Source: an uncultured Lutimaribacter sp. (lineage in GTDB: Bacteria > Pseudomonadota > Alphaproteobacteria > Rhodobacterales > Rhodobacteraceae). Taken from it: a DNA stretch of 57,259 bases. The first letter of the stretch is position 1. Every line of letters begins with the position of its first letter. This document shows positions 8,608 through 17,378 of the stretch, one piece after another. Where the stretch lies: positions 1-57,259 of the forward strand of contig CAJXSO010000016.1 of NCBI GenBank assembly GCA_913061505.1, in the 5' to 3' direction. The position numbers and the translations under genes are program-made. The notes under the pieces were generated by a model. The model was given only the letters and a program-made list of their open reading frames with translations, searched no databases and was not told the origin of the DNA.

Positions 8608-9870
8608 ATGACAACCGTTATGGGCTGCATCGCAGATGATTTCACCGGCGCAACAGATCTGGCAGGCCTGTTGGCGCGGTCTGGCGCGCCCGTGTCGCTG
8701 CGCATCGGCATTCCCGATGCGCCCCCTGCAGATACCGCTGCATTCGAGGTGATCGCGCTGAAATGCCGAACCGCCCCCGCCGCGCAGGCCGTGGCTGAAT
8801 GCCGGGCAGCTTTGGCCTGGTTAAAACGCGCCGGCGCGCAGCGGTTTTTCTGGAAATACTGCTCGACATTCGATTCAACCCCAAAGGGCAATATCGGGCC
8901 CGTGGCCGAGGCGCTGATGGCAGATCTTGGCACGTCACAGACCATTTATTGCCCAGCCTTTCCAGAAAATGGCCGCGCGGTTTTCATGGGGCATTTGTTT
9001 GTGGGGCGTGAATTGCTGGCGCACAGCCCGATGAAAGACCACCCGCTGACGCCCATGCGCGACTCTAACCTGATGCGCCTGCTGCAGCCCCAGGTTACAA
9101 GGCCCGTTGGTCTGGCCGACAGGTTTACCGTGGCCAAGGGCGCCGATGCGCTGCGCGCTGAATTGGCCGAACTTGACAGCGCAGGCGTGGCGCATGTGGT
9201 GGTGGATGCGGTCAGCAACGATGATCTGGCAGTGATCGCCCAGGCCTGCCGCCACATGCCGCTGGTGACGGGGGGCAGCGCCTTGGCCATGCCTTTGCCG
9301 GCGCTTTACATGGCCGATGGCACATGGGCGGCGGGGCAGGCCCCTGCGCCGGCCACGGTGGCCGCGCGCAAGGCGGTGATCTTGTCGGGCAGCTGTTCTG
9401 CCATGACACAGGCGCAGGTCGCGGCCTATGTGGAAACCGGCGCGCCATGGCTGCGCCTTGATCCGCTAGAGCTGGCCCGCCACGGCCACGGGCCCGCGCT
9501 GCACTGGTTGCAGCAGCAAGATCTGGCCGCCGCACCGCTGATCTATGCCACGGCCGACCCGGCCCATGTGCGCGAGGCGCAACAAAAGCTGGGCCGCGCG
9601 CGGGCGGGCGAGATTGTGGAACAGGCCCTGGCGGCCTGCGCCACAGCTGCGCGTGATGCAGGCGCCCGCACGATTGTTGTGGCGGGCGGCGAAACCGCAG
9701 GTGCCGTGACACAGGCGCTGGGTGTGACGCGCCTTGATACGGGGCAGGAAATTGCCCCAGGTGTGCCGTGGACCTTTTGCAACAGCCAGGGGCACCGCCT
9801 TGCCCTGGCGCTGAAATCTGGCAATTTTGGTGCCGAGACTTTTTTCCGCGACGCATTGGAGCGCCTATGA
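8608..9870 (+). CDS. otnK: 3-oxo-tetronate kinase (four-carbon acid sugar kinase)
   Basis: 420-aa member of the DUF1537 kinase family. It begins GCIADDFTGATDLAGLLARS, the diagnostic N-terminal substrate-binding motif, and carries the C-terminal nucleotide-binding VVAGGETAGAVTQALGV. OtnK proteins phosphorylate 3-oxo-tetronate (from threonate or erythronate) at C4. The assignment is supported by the next two genes, otnC and otnI, which overlap by 4 and 1 nt. An AAGGG lies upstream of the ATG at 8608. The oxidising dehydrogenase of the pathway (LtnD-like) is not in the neighbourhood. Confidence 0.85.
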   Translation: MTTVMGCIADDFTGATDLAGLLARSGAPVSLRIGIPDAPPADTAAFEVIALKCRTAPAAQAVAECRAALAWLKRAGAQRFFWKYCSTFDSTPKGNIGPVAEALMADLGTSQTIYCPAFPENGRAVFMGHLFVGRELLAHSPMKDHPLTPMRDSNLMRLLQPQVTRPVGLADRFTVAKGADALRAELAELDSAGVAHVVVDAVSNDDLAVIAQACRHMPLVTGGSALAMPLPALYMADGTWAAGQAPAPATVAARKAVILSGSCSAMTQAQVAAYVETGAPWLRLDPLELARHGHGPALHWLQQQDLAAAPLIYATADPAHVREAQQKLGRARAGEIVEQALAACATAARDAGARTIVVAGGETAGAVTQALGVTRLDTGQEIAPGVPWTFCNSQGHRLALALKSGNFGAETFFRDALERL

Positions 9871-10514
9871 CCCCGGAAACCGCCCTGCGCGAGCAGATCT
9901 GCACATTGGCGAAATCGCTTTATGATCGGGGCCTGACGCATGGCAGCACCGGCAATATCTCGGCGCGCACACCCGATGGCGGGCTTTTGGTGACACCAAC
10001 CGGAACCAGCTTTGGCCGGCTTGATCCGGCACGCCTAAGCCGGTTTGCCCCCGACGGGCAGCTGATTGGCGGCGATACGCCCACCAAGGAAATGCCCCTG
10101 CATATGGCGTTTTATGAAACCCGAAAGAACGTGGGCGCCGTGGTGCATTTGCATGCGTGCCATTCGGTTGCGCTGTCGATGATGCCGGATGTGGATGCAG
10201 AGTGTTTCCTGCCGCCCATGACGCCCTATGCGATGATGAAGCTGGGCCGGGTAAAGCTGCTGCCGTTTTTCCTGCCCGGCGATCCGGCGATGGGCGCTGC
10301 GGTGCGGGGCCTTGCGGGCAAACGATCGGCGGTGATGCTGGCCAATCACGGCCCCGTGGTGGCGGGCGCCGATGTCGAGGCGGCATGCGACGCTGTTGAA
10401 GAGCTGGAAAATGCAGCCCGGCTTGCACTGATCACGCGCGGGTTGAACCCACGCATGCTGACCGAGGCTGAACAGCGCGCCGTTGTGCGCAAATTCGATG
10501 TCGAGTGGGAGTGA
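9867..10514 (+). CDS. otnC: 3-oxo-tetronate 4-phosphate decarboxylase (class II aldolase family)
   Basis: 215-aa class II aldolase/adducin protein. Visible features: LTHGSTGNISARTPDGGLLVT with the phosphate-binding Ser/Asn, PTKEMPLHMAFY, the zinc-ligand cluster VVHLHACHSVAL and the later LANHGPVVAG. In the OtnK-OtnC-OtnI pathway it converts 3-oxo-tetronate 4-phosphate to dihydroxyacetone phosphate and CO2. The start ATG at 9867 overlaps the otnK stop as ATGA; an in-frame extension upstream would lie inside otnK. L-fuculose- or ribulose-phosphate aldolases look alike, so the specific role rests mainly on the operon context. Confidence 0.83.
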   Translation: MTPETALREQICTLAKSLYDRGLTHGSTGNISARTPDGGLLVTPTGTSFGRLDPARLSRFAPDGQLIGGDTPTKEMPLHMAFYETRKNVGAVVHLHACHSVALSMMPDVDAECFLPPMTPYAMMKLGRVKLLPFFLPGDPAMGAAVRGLAGKRSAVMLANHGPVVAGADVEAACDAVEELENAARLALITRGLNPRMLTEAEQRAVVRKFDVEWE

Positions 10515-11272
10515 TGAAGTTTTCTGCCAATCTGGGCTTTCTATGGGCAGACCGCCCGCTGCCCGACGCCATACGCGCCGCCAAGGCCGCAGGCTTTGAC
10601 GCTGTTGAATGCCACTGGCCCTATGACACGCCGCCAGACGCGGTGAATGCTGCGCTGCGCGACACCGGGCTGCCGATGCTGGGGCTGAATACAATCCGTG
10701 GAAACCCGGGCGAGAACGGTCTTTGTGCGCTTCCCGGGCGCCAGGCCGAGGCCCGTGCCGCGATTGATGGGGCGATTGAATATGCCAGCGCAATCGGGGC
10801 GCAGGCCATACATGTGATGGCGGGCGTCGCCCAAGGGCCAGCGGCGCAAGCGGCTTTTTTGGAAAACCTGGCCTATGCGCGCGCAGCGGCACCTGCGCAG
10901 ATCACGCTGTTGATCGAGCCGCTAAACCGGCACGACGCACCGGGCTATTTCCTGCAAACCACCGCCCAAGCCGCCGATCTGCTGGCCCGGCTTGCCCTGC
11001 CCGGTGTCAAGCTGATGTTTGATTGCTATCATGTTGGCCGCACCGAGGGGGATATCGTCACCCGTCTTGAGGCGCTGATGCCCATCATCGGCCATATTCA
11101 ATTTGCCTCGGTTCCAGATCGTGGCCCGCCGGGCCAAGGCGAAATCAATTATGCCCATATCTTTGCCGCAGTTGCCCAGCTGGGGTGGGCGCGCCCGCTT
11201 GGGGCGGAATACAGGCCAAAGGGCGCCACAGATGACAGCCTGGGCTGGCTAAAGGCGCGGTTTTGGCGCTGA
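10514..11272 (+). CDS. otnI: 2-oxo-tetronate isomerase (Hyi/OtnI family)
   Basis: 252-aa TIM-barrel isomerase of the hydroxypyruvate isomerase family, predicted to interconvert 2-oxo- and 3-oxo-tetronate in the cytoplasm. Family features: KFSANLGFLWADRPLPDAI at the start, GFDAVECHWPYD, the metal-site stretches LIEPLNRHDAPGYFL and LMFDCYHVGRTEGD, then HIQFASVPDRGPPGQGEINY and LGAEYRPKG. The ATG shares one base with the otnC stop (TGATG). Hydroxypyruvate isomerase activity is the alternative; the otnK-otnC context favours OtnI. Confidence 0.82.
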   Translation: MKFSANLGFLWADRPLPDAIRAAKAAGFDAVECHWPYDTPPDAVNAALRDTGLPMLGLNTIRGNPGENGLCALPGRQAEARAAIDGAIEYASAIGAQAIHVMAGVAQGPAAQAAFLENLAYARAAAPAQITLLIEPLNRHDAPGYFLQTTAQAADLLARLALPGVKLMFDCYHVGRTEGDIVTRLEALMPIIGHIQFASVPDRGPPGQGEINYAHIFAAVAQLGWARPLGAEYRPKGATDDSLGWLKARFWR

Positions 11273-11443
11273 TTTGGCACTTATTTGGCGCCGGCCAAAT
11301 GGGCCGATGCGCAGTGGCAGGGCGCTTTTGCCGGGGCCGCTTGCAGGCAGGTCGCGCGCAGGACAGGCGATGTCGGTAATCTGGCGGACGTGCCGGGCCA
11401 GGCGCGCTTGTCTGGTGCCACTTTGGTTGGGCGGGGCGCAGGC

Positions 11444-11896
11444 ATGGATATTCATTCACACGACGAAGGCGCAAACCTGGCTATGATTGCGGGTTTGATG
11501 GCGGCGCAGGGGCTATGCGTGCATTGGGATCAACAGCCCCTCGAAGGCGGGCACGACCCGGCCTATGGCACCGTGCGCTGGCGCACCATTTTTGATGCCG
11601 ATCAAACGCCCGGCACCTCTGGCATGGTTGTGGGCGTGGCCGAATTTGGCCCCGGCGACAGGCTGCTGGCGCATCGCCACAGCGCCGCCGAGGTGTATCT
11701 GGGCCTCGAGGGCGAGGGCGTGGTCACAATCGCAGGGCAAGATCACCGCATGGCACCCGGGGTGGCGCTGTTTGTGCCGGGCGATGCCGAACACGCCACC
11801 GTGGCCGGGCCTGCGGGCCTGCGGTTTTTGTATGTTTTCGCAAAAGACCGGTTTTCCGAGGTGCACTACAGCTTTTCCCCCGCCTTAGGCCTTTAG
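11444..11896 (+). CDS. cupin-domain protein
   Basis: About 150-aa protein with one cupin barrel. Motif 1 is seen as PGDRLLAHRHSAAEVYLGLEGEG (metal ligands H-x-H and E) and motif 2 as GVALFVPGDAEHAT. It ends with a LRFLYVFAKDRFSEVHYSF stretch common to a family of small cupins of unassigned function. The ATG at 11444 is the first methionine; an in-frame TTG at 11285 would give 203 aa but sits inside a hairpin, and an ATG at 11483 is also possible, so the start is uncertain. It follows the otn genes on the same strand, but no direct functional link can be shown. Confidence 0.65.
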   Translation: MDIHSHDEGANLAMIAGLMAAQGLCVHWDQQPLEGGHDPAYGTVRWRTIFDADQTPGTSGMVVGVAEFGPGDRLLAHRHSAAEVYLGLEGEGVVTIAGQDHRMAPGVALFVPGDAEHATVAGPAGLRFLYVFAKDRFSEVHYSFSPALGL

Positions 11897-11942
11897 AGAT
11901 GCCCCGCGCGCCCTAGCTATGGGCGGTATCAGGGGGCAGCGC

Positions 11943-13280
11943 ATGAGTGGGAACAACAAGACAGGCAGCGCCAAGGTGCCCAGCGGACGGGCGCACAGGC
12001 TGCTGCGCTTTGGCGGTATGGCCACGGGCATTGCGGGCCGGGTGGCCGGTGCTGGCTTGGTGGCATTGGCCGGTGGGCAGCGGCCCGGGCTGGCGCAGCT
12101 GCTGCTGACACCCCAGAACACACGCGCGCTGGCCGATGGCTTGTCGCATCTGCGGGGGGCGGCGCTGAAGCTGGGGCAGATGGTGTCGATGGATAGCGGG
12201 GTGGTGTTGCCGCCCGAGCTGTCGGCGATCTTGGCCAGCCTGCGCGATACGGCCCAGCCCATGCCGCCCAAGCAGCTGCAGATGGTGCTGGCCACCGAAT
12301 GGGGCGCAGGCTGGCGCGCGCGGTTTCGCCGCTTTGATGTGCGCCCTTTTGCGGCTGCCTCGATCGGGCAGGTGCACCGCGCGGTGGGGCTGGATGGCAC
12401 GGAAATGGCCATCAAGGTGCAATACCCCGGTGTGCGCCAAAGCATCGACAGCGATGTTGATAACATGGCCAGCTTGCTGCGCTTGCCGGGGTTGGTGCCC
12501 AAAGATATGGATCTGGCCCCGCTTTTTGCCGAGGCCAAACGCCAATTGCACGCCGAGGCAGATTATCTGCGCGAGGCCCGGTATCTGGCGCAGTTTGGGC
12601 AGCTGCTCGCGGGCGATACGCGGTTTCAGGTGCCCCGCCTGATCACCGAGTTCAGCACCGCGCAGGTGTTGGCCATGTCCTATGTGCCGGGGGTGCCCAT
12701 CGATGATCTGGCCGATGCCCCGCAAGAACAGCGCAGCCAGGTGGCCGCTGCGCTGGTTGATCTGGTCTTGCGCGAATTGTTCGTCTTTGGCCTGATGCAG
12801 ACCGATCCGAATTTGGCCAATTATCGCTATAACCGGGAAACAGGCCGCATTGTGCTGCTGGATTTTGGCGCAACCCAGCCCATTGCACCGGCGCTGGTGG
12901 CGCAGTTTCGGGCCTTGGCCGGGGTGGCGCTGGGGGGTAATGCGGGCCAAACCCGTGCGGCGCTGTTGCGCATGGGCTATATGGGCCCCGATACCGCCGC
13001 CCATCACCAAGCGCTTATTCAGCAGATGTTTGAGCTGGCCACTGCCCCTTTGCGCCAAGAGGCGGTTTTTGATTTTGGCACAAGCGATCTGCCAGAGCGG
13101 CTGCGCGATATGGGCCTTGCCATCGGCACCGAGCGTGACCTGGCCCATGTGCCCCCGCCTGAAACCTTGTTTGTGCATCGCAAGATCGGCGGCATGTATC
13201 TGCTGGCGCGCAGTTTGGGCGCAAAACTGGCGCTGCGCCCGATGATTGCCCCCCATGCCACGGGCCCTGGCGCGGTTTGA
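11943..13280 (+). CDS. ABC1/AarF atypical kinase-like protein (ADCK3/COQ8 type)
   Basis: 445-aa UbiB-superfamily protein. The diagnostic motifs are present: KxGQ (GAALKLGQMVSMDSG), the Ala-rich nucleotide loop (PFAAASIGQVHRA), the invariant Lys (MAIKVQYPGV), the ExD segment (HAEADYLREARYLAQ), the catalytic-loop-like QTDPNLANYRYN and the metal-binding LLDFGA. The QTDPN pattern and KLGQM agree better with the ADCK3/COQ8 branch than with E. coli UbiB. Such proteins support ubiquinone biosynthesis by ATPase rather than protein-kinase activity. A GGGGGC sequence precedes the ATG at 11943. There are no quinone genes beside it. Confidence 0.82.
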   Translation: MSGNNKTGSAKVPSGRAHRLLRFGGMATGIAGRVAGAGLVALAGGQRPGLAQLLLTPQNTRALADGLSHLRGAALKLGQMVSMDSGVVLPPELSAILASLRDTAQPMPPKQLQMVLATEWGAGWRARFRRFDVRPFAAASIGQVHRAVGLDGTEMAIKVQYPGVRQSIDSDVDNMASLLRLPGLVPKDMDLAPLFAEAKRQLHAEADYLREARYLAQFGQLLAGDTRFQVPRLITEFSTAQVLAMSYVPGVPIDDLADAPQEQRSQVAAALVDLVLRELFVFGLMQTDPNLANYRYNRETGRIVLLDFGATQPIAPALVAQFRALAGVALGGNAGQTRAALLRMGYMGPDTAAHHQALIQQMFELATAPLRQEAVFDFGTSDLPERLRDMGLAIGTERDLAHVPPPETLFVHRKIGGMYLLARSLGAKLALRPMIAPHATGPGAV

Positions 13281-13369
13281 CGTGGCGGCGGCAGGCCCTT
13301 TCACCCTTGGCCCATCGCTGAAACGCCGCTTAGATGGGCGCAGGGATAGGTTTTCAGGAAGGTGCAGGG

Positions 13370-14050
13370 ATGGAACTGGAACAGGCCATGCAGGGGCGGC
13401 GCTCGATCAGGGGGTTTTTGGATAAACCCGTGCCCAAAGAGCTGCTGGAAGAGATCATTGCCCTGGCCAATCGCGCGCCCTCGTCGATGAATACGCAGCC
13501 ATGGCACCTGCATGTGCTGACGGGCGCCCCGCTCGAGGCAGTGCGCCAGGGCAATACCGAACGCATGTTGGCGGGCATCCCCCCCAGCCGGGAAATCGAA
13601 GATTATGCCGCCTATCAAGGCCCGCATCGCGAACGCCAGATCGAAATCGCCATCCAGCTGTTTCAGGCCATGGGAATCGAGCGCCACGATGCCGAACGCC
13701 GCCAAGATTGGGTGATGCGTGGCTTTCGCCAATTTGATGCGCCGGTTTCGGTGGTGGTGTGCTTTGACCGCGCCTTGCTGGGCAATACGATTGCGCATTT
13801 CGATACCGGTGCCATGACCTATGGGCTGGTTCTGGCGGCCTGGGCCAAGGGGCTGGGCGCGGTGATCAACGGGCAGGGCATCATGCAAAGCCCGGTGGTG
13901 CGCGATGTGGCGCAGATACCCGAGGATCAGGTCATCTTGACCTGCGTTGCCCTGGGCTGGCCGGATGACACATTCGAGGCCAACGCCGTGGTTTCGCGCC
14001 GCCGGCCGGTGGAAAATGTCACCCGTTTCCTGGGCTTTGACGGCGCCTAA
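13370..14050 (+). CDS. nitroreductase-family flavoprotein
   Basis: 226-aa FMN-dependent NAD(P)H oxidoreductase of the nitroreductase superfamily. It starts with the typical MQGRRSIRGFLDKPVPKELL, followed by APSSMNTQPWHLHVL (FMN and active-site face), DTGAMTYGLVLAAWAKGLG and the C-terminal LGWPDD...RRRPVENV. AGGAAGG lies upstream of the ATG at 13370. The physiological substrate is unknown; family members reduce quinones, nitroaromatics or enones. The next gene is convergent, with its stop 10 bp away. Confidence 0.82.
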   Translation: MELEQAMQGRRSIRGFLDKPVPKELLEEIIALANRAPSSMNTQPWHLHVLTGAPLEAVRQGNTERMLAGIPPSREIEDYAAYQGPHRERQIEIAIQLFQAMGIERHDAERRQDWVMRGFRQFDAPVSVVVCFDRALLGNTIAHFDTGAMTYGLVLAAWAKGLGAVINGQGIMQSPVVRDVAQIPEDQVILTCVALGWPDDTFEANAVVSRRRPVENVTRFLGFDGA

Positions 14051-14060
14051 GGCCCGCGCG

Positions 14061-15437
14061 CTACCGGCAGCGCGCCGCTTGGGTGAAATGGGTGATCACG
14101 CAATCGGCCTTAATGGCCTTTGCATCGGGGCTGACCACAATTTTTGTCATGCTGTCAAAGCTTGGAAATTCGGCCGCGATCACGCGGTTGACCGTCCCGC
14201 GCTCTAGGCTTGCGGCGCGCAGGCCATAGCCCAGCCCCTGGGCGGGGCTGCGGTTTGTCAGCCATGCCTCGGCCATCATATTTGCCGCGTCGCGGGGCTG
14301 CGACAGCAACGTTTTCGCGCGGTTGGCATAAAGACGTTTGGCAAAGGGAAATTCCACTGCGCCGATGCCGTCTTGGCGCAGGCTGGTATAGCTGGCCTTG
14401 ATCGTTTGCAGGGCCTGGGCCACCTGCGGCGTGGCGATTTCCCCCTGAAAATAAAGCACAGCATTGTCGCGGGAAAAGTCGCTGATCCAGGCGCTGAAAG
14501 CATAGGTTGCGCGCAGCTCTTTGCGCAGGGCGGTATGCAGGCGCGATTGATCAGACACGCCCAAAACCGCCATGCCCAATTCGCGCGCCTCTTGGTTGGG
14601 GGCATAGTTTTTGGGCAGCGGGCCTGCCACCAGAATATATGATTTCGTAAGCTTTGGGTCATGCAGCAAAATGGTTTTGCCGGGGTAGCGCATGTTGAGG
14701 CGGGGATAATCTTTGCGCTTGTTTTGGGCGGGCAGGCCTTGCAAGGCGGCATCGATGGCCTGGCCAATTTCATCGGCAGATGCGTTGCCCGCGGCAAAAA
14801 TACCCAAATTGCCGGTGCTTAGGCTGCGTTGGTGCCAATCTTTCACATCGGCGATGGTGATTTTCTTGATGTTCTCAGCCGGGGTTTTGCTGCGCACCTG
14901 TTTTAACGGGTGGTTGCCCATGCCCATCTCGCGCAGCGCCCGCCAGGCCTGGCCGCCAGTGGTGGCCTGATCTGCGGTGACATTTTCCACAAAACTGCGC
15001 TGTAGCCGTTTCAGCCATCTTTCATCGAATGCGGGGCGCGCCATGACGGCGTTCATCAGCTGGGCGGTGGGCACCATTTTGCCCGCGACGCCAATCAACA
15101 GCCCATGCAGCGCGTCCGTGCCTGTATAAAAAAGCAAGCCCCCGCCGATGGCGTTCAGCCGCGTTCCCAGCTCGGTGATCGGCATGTCTGTGCTGCCACC
15201 TTGCACCAATAACACCGGGGCAAGTTCGGTCAGGTTGCCTTTTTCTGCTGGCAGATATCCATCGCCGCCGCGCCAGGCGAAATGCACCACCGTTTGCCCA
15301 GCCTCGCGCATGGTCAACAGCGAAAAGCTGTGGCCATTGGGGGTTTTGTGGCTTTGCACCTCAAAGGCTGTGGCAGGCAGGGCCAGGGCCATCAGGGCAC
15401 AGAGGGTGGCCATGGCCAGGCGCAGGAATGGGGGCAT
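14061..15437 (-). CDS. M16-family peptidase-like protein lacking the zinc motif
   Basis: 458-aa secreted M16 homologue. The first 25 residues (PFLRLAMATLCALMALALPATA) form a signal peptide. The fold is recognisable (VHFAWRGGDGYLPAEKGNL early, LHTALRKELRATYAFSAW late), but the position of the HxxEH zinc motif reads NLTELAPVLL, so it cannot bind zinc in the usual way. It would act as the non-catalytic partner of the active M16 protein encoded immediately upstream, with which it overlaps by 1 nt (TAATG). The pair is known in many proteobacteria as periplasmic PqqL-like dimers. Substrate unknown. Confidence 0.82.
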   Translation of the reverse strand: MPPFLRLAMATLCALMALALPATAFEVQSHKTPNGHSFSLLTMREAGQTVVHFAWRGGDGYLPAEKGNLTELAPVLLVQGGSTDMPITELGTRLNAIGGGLLFYTGTDALHGLLIGVAGKMVPTAQLMNAVMARPAFDERWLKRLQRSFVENVTADQATTGGQAWRALREMGMGNHPLKQVRSKTPAENIKKITIADVKDWHQRSLSTGNLGIFAAGNASADEIGQAIDAALQGLPAQNKRKDYPRLNMRYPGKTILLHDPKLTKSYILVAGPLPKNYAPNQEARELGMAVLGVSDQSRLHTALRKELRATYAFSAWISDFSRDNAVLYFQGEIATPQVAQALQTIKASYTSLRQDGIGAVEFPFAKRLYANRAKTLLSQPRDAANMMAEAWLTNRSPAQGLGYGLRAASLERGTVNRVIAAEFPSFDSMTKIVVSPDAKAIKADCVITHFTQAARCR

Positions 15438-16780
15438 TAAGGTATATCCTTGGTTGCAGTGGCAGTGATGATAGAGGGGCTGGTGAACAGCGCCCGCACC
15501 AGCGCGTTCAGATCTGCAGTGCTGGGCCGGTGCAGGGCCATGTGGTGGTCATTTGCATCCAATGCCTCGCCCAAATTCTGCAGGCTGTTCATCGCCACCT
15601 GCAGGGCAAAGCGGGCGTTGGCCTGCTGTGCGATACGGCTGTTGGTTTGCAAAATGCTGCGCTGGCTTTGCACTGTGGCATCCGGCAGGCCGTTTTGTGC
15701 CAGATCTTGCAACAGCTGTTGCACCCGCATAGTGGCCTGCGCTGTGGGCATATCGCCATCTGGCGAAAAGCCCAGCTGAAAGGCGATCTGGCCGCCGGGC
15801 AAAAGCTGTAGGGCGATCGAGATTTCGGAAACCACGAAATCGTCATAGTAAAGCGGCTTGGCCAGGCTGCCGGGTTGGGCCGAATTCAATATGCTTTCCA
15901 ACAAGATCATCGCATAAACAAGGGTGCGCCGCGGCATGTTGGGCGGTGCGGGGGCGTGGCCCAACACCAACACCTGATCGCGGGTCAGCGCAGGCAAATG
16001 CATCTGCAAGCCCGCTTTGGGCGCGGGGGGCAGGGGCTGGTGCTGTGGGGGCTGCGGGCCTGCGTTTTGGGGCAGATTTGCCAGATGACGGGCCAAAAGC
16101 GGCGTGGCCTCTTCCGGGGTGATTGGGCCAAAAATCAGCAAAAACGCCTCGTGCGGGGTGTAGTGGCGGGCGTGAAAGGCCAGCGCATCGGCAGGGGTCA
16201 GACGGGCGATACTATCTGATGTGCCAACCACCGCGCGGCCATAGCCATGGGCGCCATAGAGATGGCGATAGGCGGCTTTGGCAAAGCTGGCGCTTGGGGT
16301 ATCTGCCACGCGCAAATCAAATTCGCGCGCCACGATATCGCGCTCTGATCGCATGAAAGCATCGCTGAGATCTGGCGGTTGAAACAGCGCGGTTGCATAG
16401 CGCAGCATGTCATCCATCTGCGCAAGGGGCGCGCGGTTCCAATAGGTGGTCCAAAAGGGCGATGTCCAGGCGTTATGGCTGCGCGCGCGCAGGCCGCTGC
16501 CATGGGCCTGATCTGCCGAACTGGCAACCAGATGTTCCAGATAATGGGCCAGCCCCTCGGGGCCGGTGGCCTGGGCCTCGCCCACGGGTAACATCACATA
16601 AACATCGATTTCCGGCTCGTTCGGGGCGGGCAAAAGATAGATCTTTTTGAACCCGCCAAGCCGCGTCAAATCATGCAAATCGGCCCTGGCCGTGCCTGCA
16701 AACCCCCAAAAAAGCGCCAAAAGCGCCGCGGCCCACAGCCCAAAGCCAGGGTGTACAAACTGCCCGATAAACCTGCGCAA
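15437..16780 (-). CDS. M16-family zinc peptidase
   Basis: 447-aa periplasmic peptidase. A signal peptide (FGLWAAALLALFWGFAGTARA) is followed by the inverted zinc motif HYLEH in GLAHYLEHLVASSADQ, then the RSERDIVAREFDLR glutamate region and YGRAVVGTSDSIARLTP, all typical for M16. The start appears to be TTG at 16780, preceded by a GGTGGGG stretch; no in-frame ATG lies nearby. It is the first gene of a two-gene operon with an M16 protein that lacks the zinc site, suggesting a heterodimer of active and inactive subunits. Confidence 0.82.
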   Translation of the reverse strand: MRRFIGQFVHPGFGLWAAALLALFWGFAGTARADLHDLTRLGGFKKIYLLPAPNEPEIDVYVMLPVGEAQATGPEGLAHYLEHLVASSADQAHGSGLRARSHNAWTSPFWTTYWNRAPLAQMDDMLRYATALFQPPDLSDAFMRSERDIVAREFDLRVADTPSASFAKAAYRHLYGAHGYGRAVVGTSDSIARLTPADALAFHARHYTPHEAFLLIFGPITPEEATPLLARHLANLPQNAGPQPPQHQPLPPAPKAGLQMHLPALTRDQVLVLGHAPAPPNMPRRTLVYAMILLESILNSAQPGSLAKPLYYDDFVVSEISIALQLLPGGQIAFQLGFSPDGDMPTAQATMRVQQLLQDLAQNGLPDATVQSQRSILQTNSRIAQQANARFALQVAMNSLQNLGEALDANDHHMALHRPSTADLNALVRALFTSPSIITATATKDIP

Positions 16781-16888
16781 CGGCGCCCCACCTATACATC
16801 TACCAAGACAGGCTAATGCACCTTTTACGTGTATTGCAAGGGGGGGATTATAGGTGGGGCCGCATGGAGCGCGCGGCCCGGTCAGCGC

Positions 16889-17200
16889 TTAGGCGCAGTT
16901 GGCGCAAAACGGGGTATGGGGCAGCAACGCCAGGCGCTGTGGCTGAATATCGCCGCCGCATTTGGTGCACAGCCCATAGCTGCCTGCCTCGATACGGGCC
17001 AGGGCTGCCTTGATCTGGGCCATTTCGTGCTGGTTTTGCAGGCCAAGCCCCTCGAGCACCTCGTCACCTTCGCGTTCAACGGCCAGTTCGCTCCAGTCGG
17101 GGTTGTGATGGGCGTCTAGCGTCTCTTCGATCTGGTGGATATGCGCGTTCAGTTCGCCAAGCCGCGCCTGCAGGTGTGTTTTGATAGCCGTCAGATCCAT
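16889..17200 (-). CDS. short DksA/TraR-type C4 zinc-finger protein
   Basis: 103-aa protein with an N-terminal coiled-coil-like segment (residues 1-70) and a C-terminal zinc finger with four Cys at about residues 78, 81, 99 and 102 (CTKCG...CANC). This is the DksA/TraR family, whose members enter the RNA polymerase secondary channel, often with ppGpp. At 103 aa it is shorter than E. coli DksA (151 aa). The start at 17200 has AAAGGAG upstream. It is transcribed leftward; two FNR-like boxes and short repeats lie in its upstream region. Confidence 0.8.
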   Translation of the reverse strand: MDLTAIKTHLQARLGELNAHIHQIEETLDAHHNPDWSELAVEREGDEVLEGLGLQNQHEMAQIKAALARIEAGSYGLCTKCGGDIQPQRLALLPHTPFCANCA

Positions 17201-17288
17201 ATCGCGCTCCTTTTCTGCCGGGTCCGTTTCAAACAGGCCAGGGGGTGGCCCGCATCCAAAGGGGGCAAGGCCAATCAGGCCGTTACAG

Positions 17289-17312
17289 CCCCATGCCCCC
17301 ATGCCCCCATGC
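17289..17312. repeat. 8-bp tandem repeat, three perfect copies
   Basis: CCCCATGC occurs three times head to tail, in the gap between the DksA-like start and the copZ stop. The unit is not a multiple of three and lies outside any coding region. Confidence 0.8.
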
Positions 17313-17334
17313 TACGCGCGGCCCAAAGACCGTC

Positions 17335-17368
17335 TTTGATCTGGATCAGGCTTTGATCTGGGTCAGGC
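17335..17368. repeat. 17-bp tandem direct repeat with two FNR-like boxes
   Basis: Two adjacent 17-bp units starting TTTGATCTGG and ending TCAGGC differ at one base. Each contains a near match to the FNR/FnrL consensus TTGAT-N4-ATCAA: TTGATCTGGATCAG (17336-17349) and TTGATCTGGGTCAG (17353-17366). They lie about 135-170 bp upstream of the DksA-like gene and just past the copZ stop. Regulatory use is inference. Confidence 0.55.
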
Positions 17369-17378
17369 TGGCCGCGGC

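Noticed and set aside
11283-11300. Hairpin after otnI as a terminator
   Set aside because: 7-bp stem without any T-run on either strand; not convincing as an intrinsic terminator.
11285-11443. Extension of the cupin protein to a TTG start
   Set aside because: The TTG is inside a 7-bp hairpin just after otnI, there is no ribosome binding site, and the extra residues show no family resemblance.
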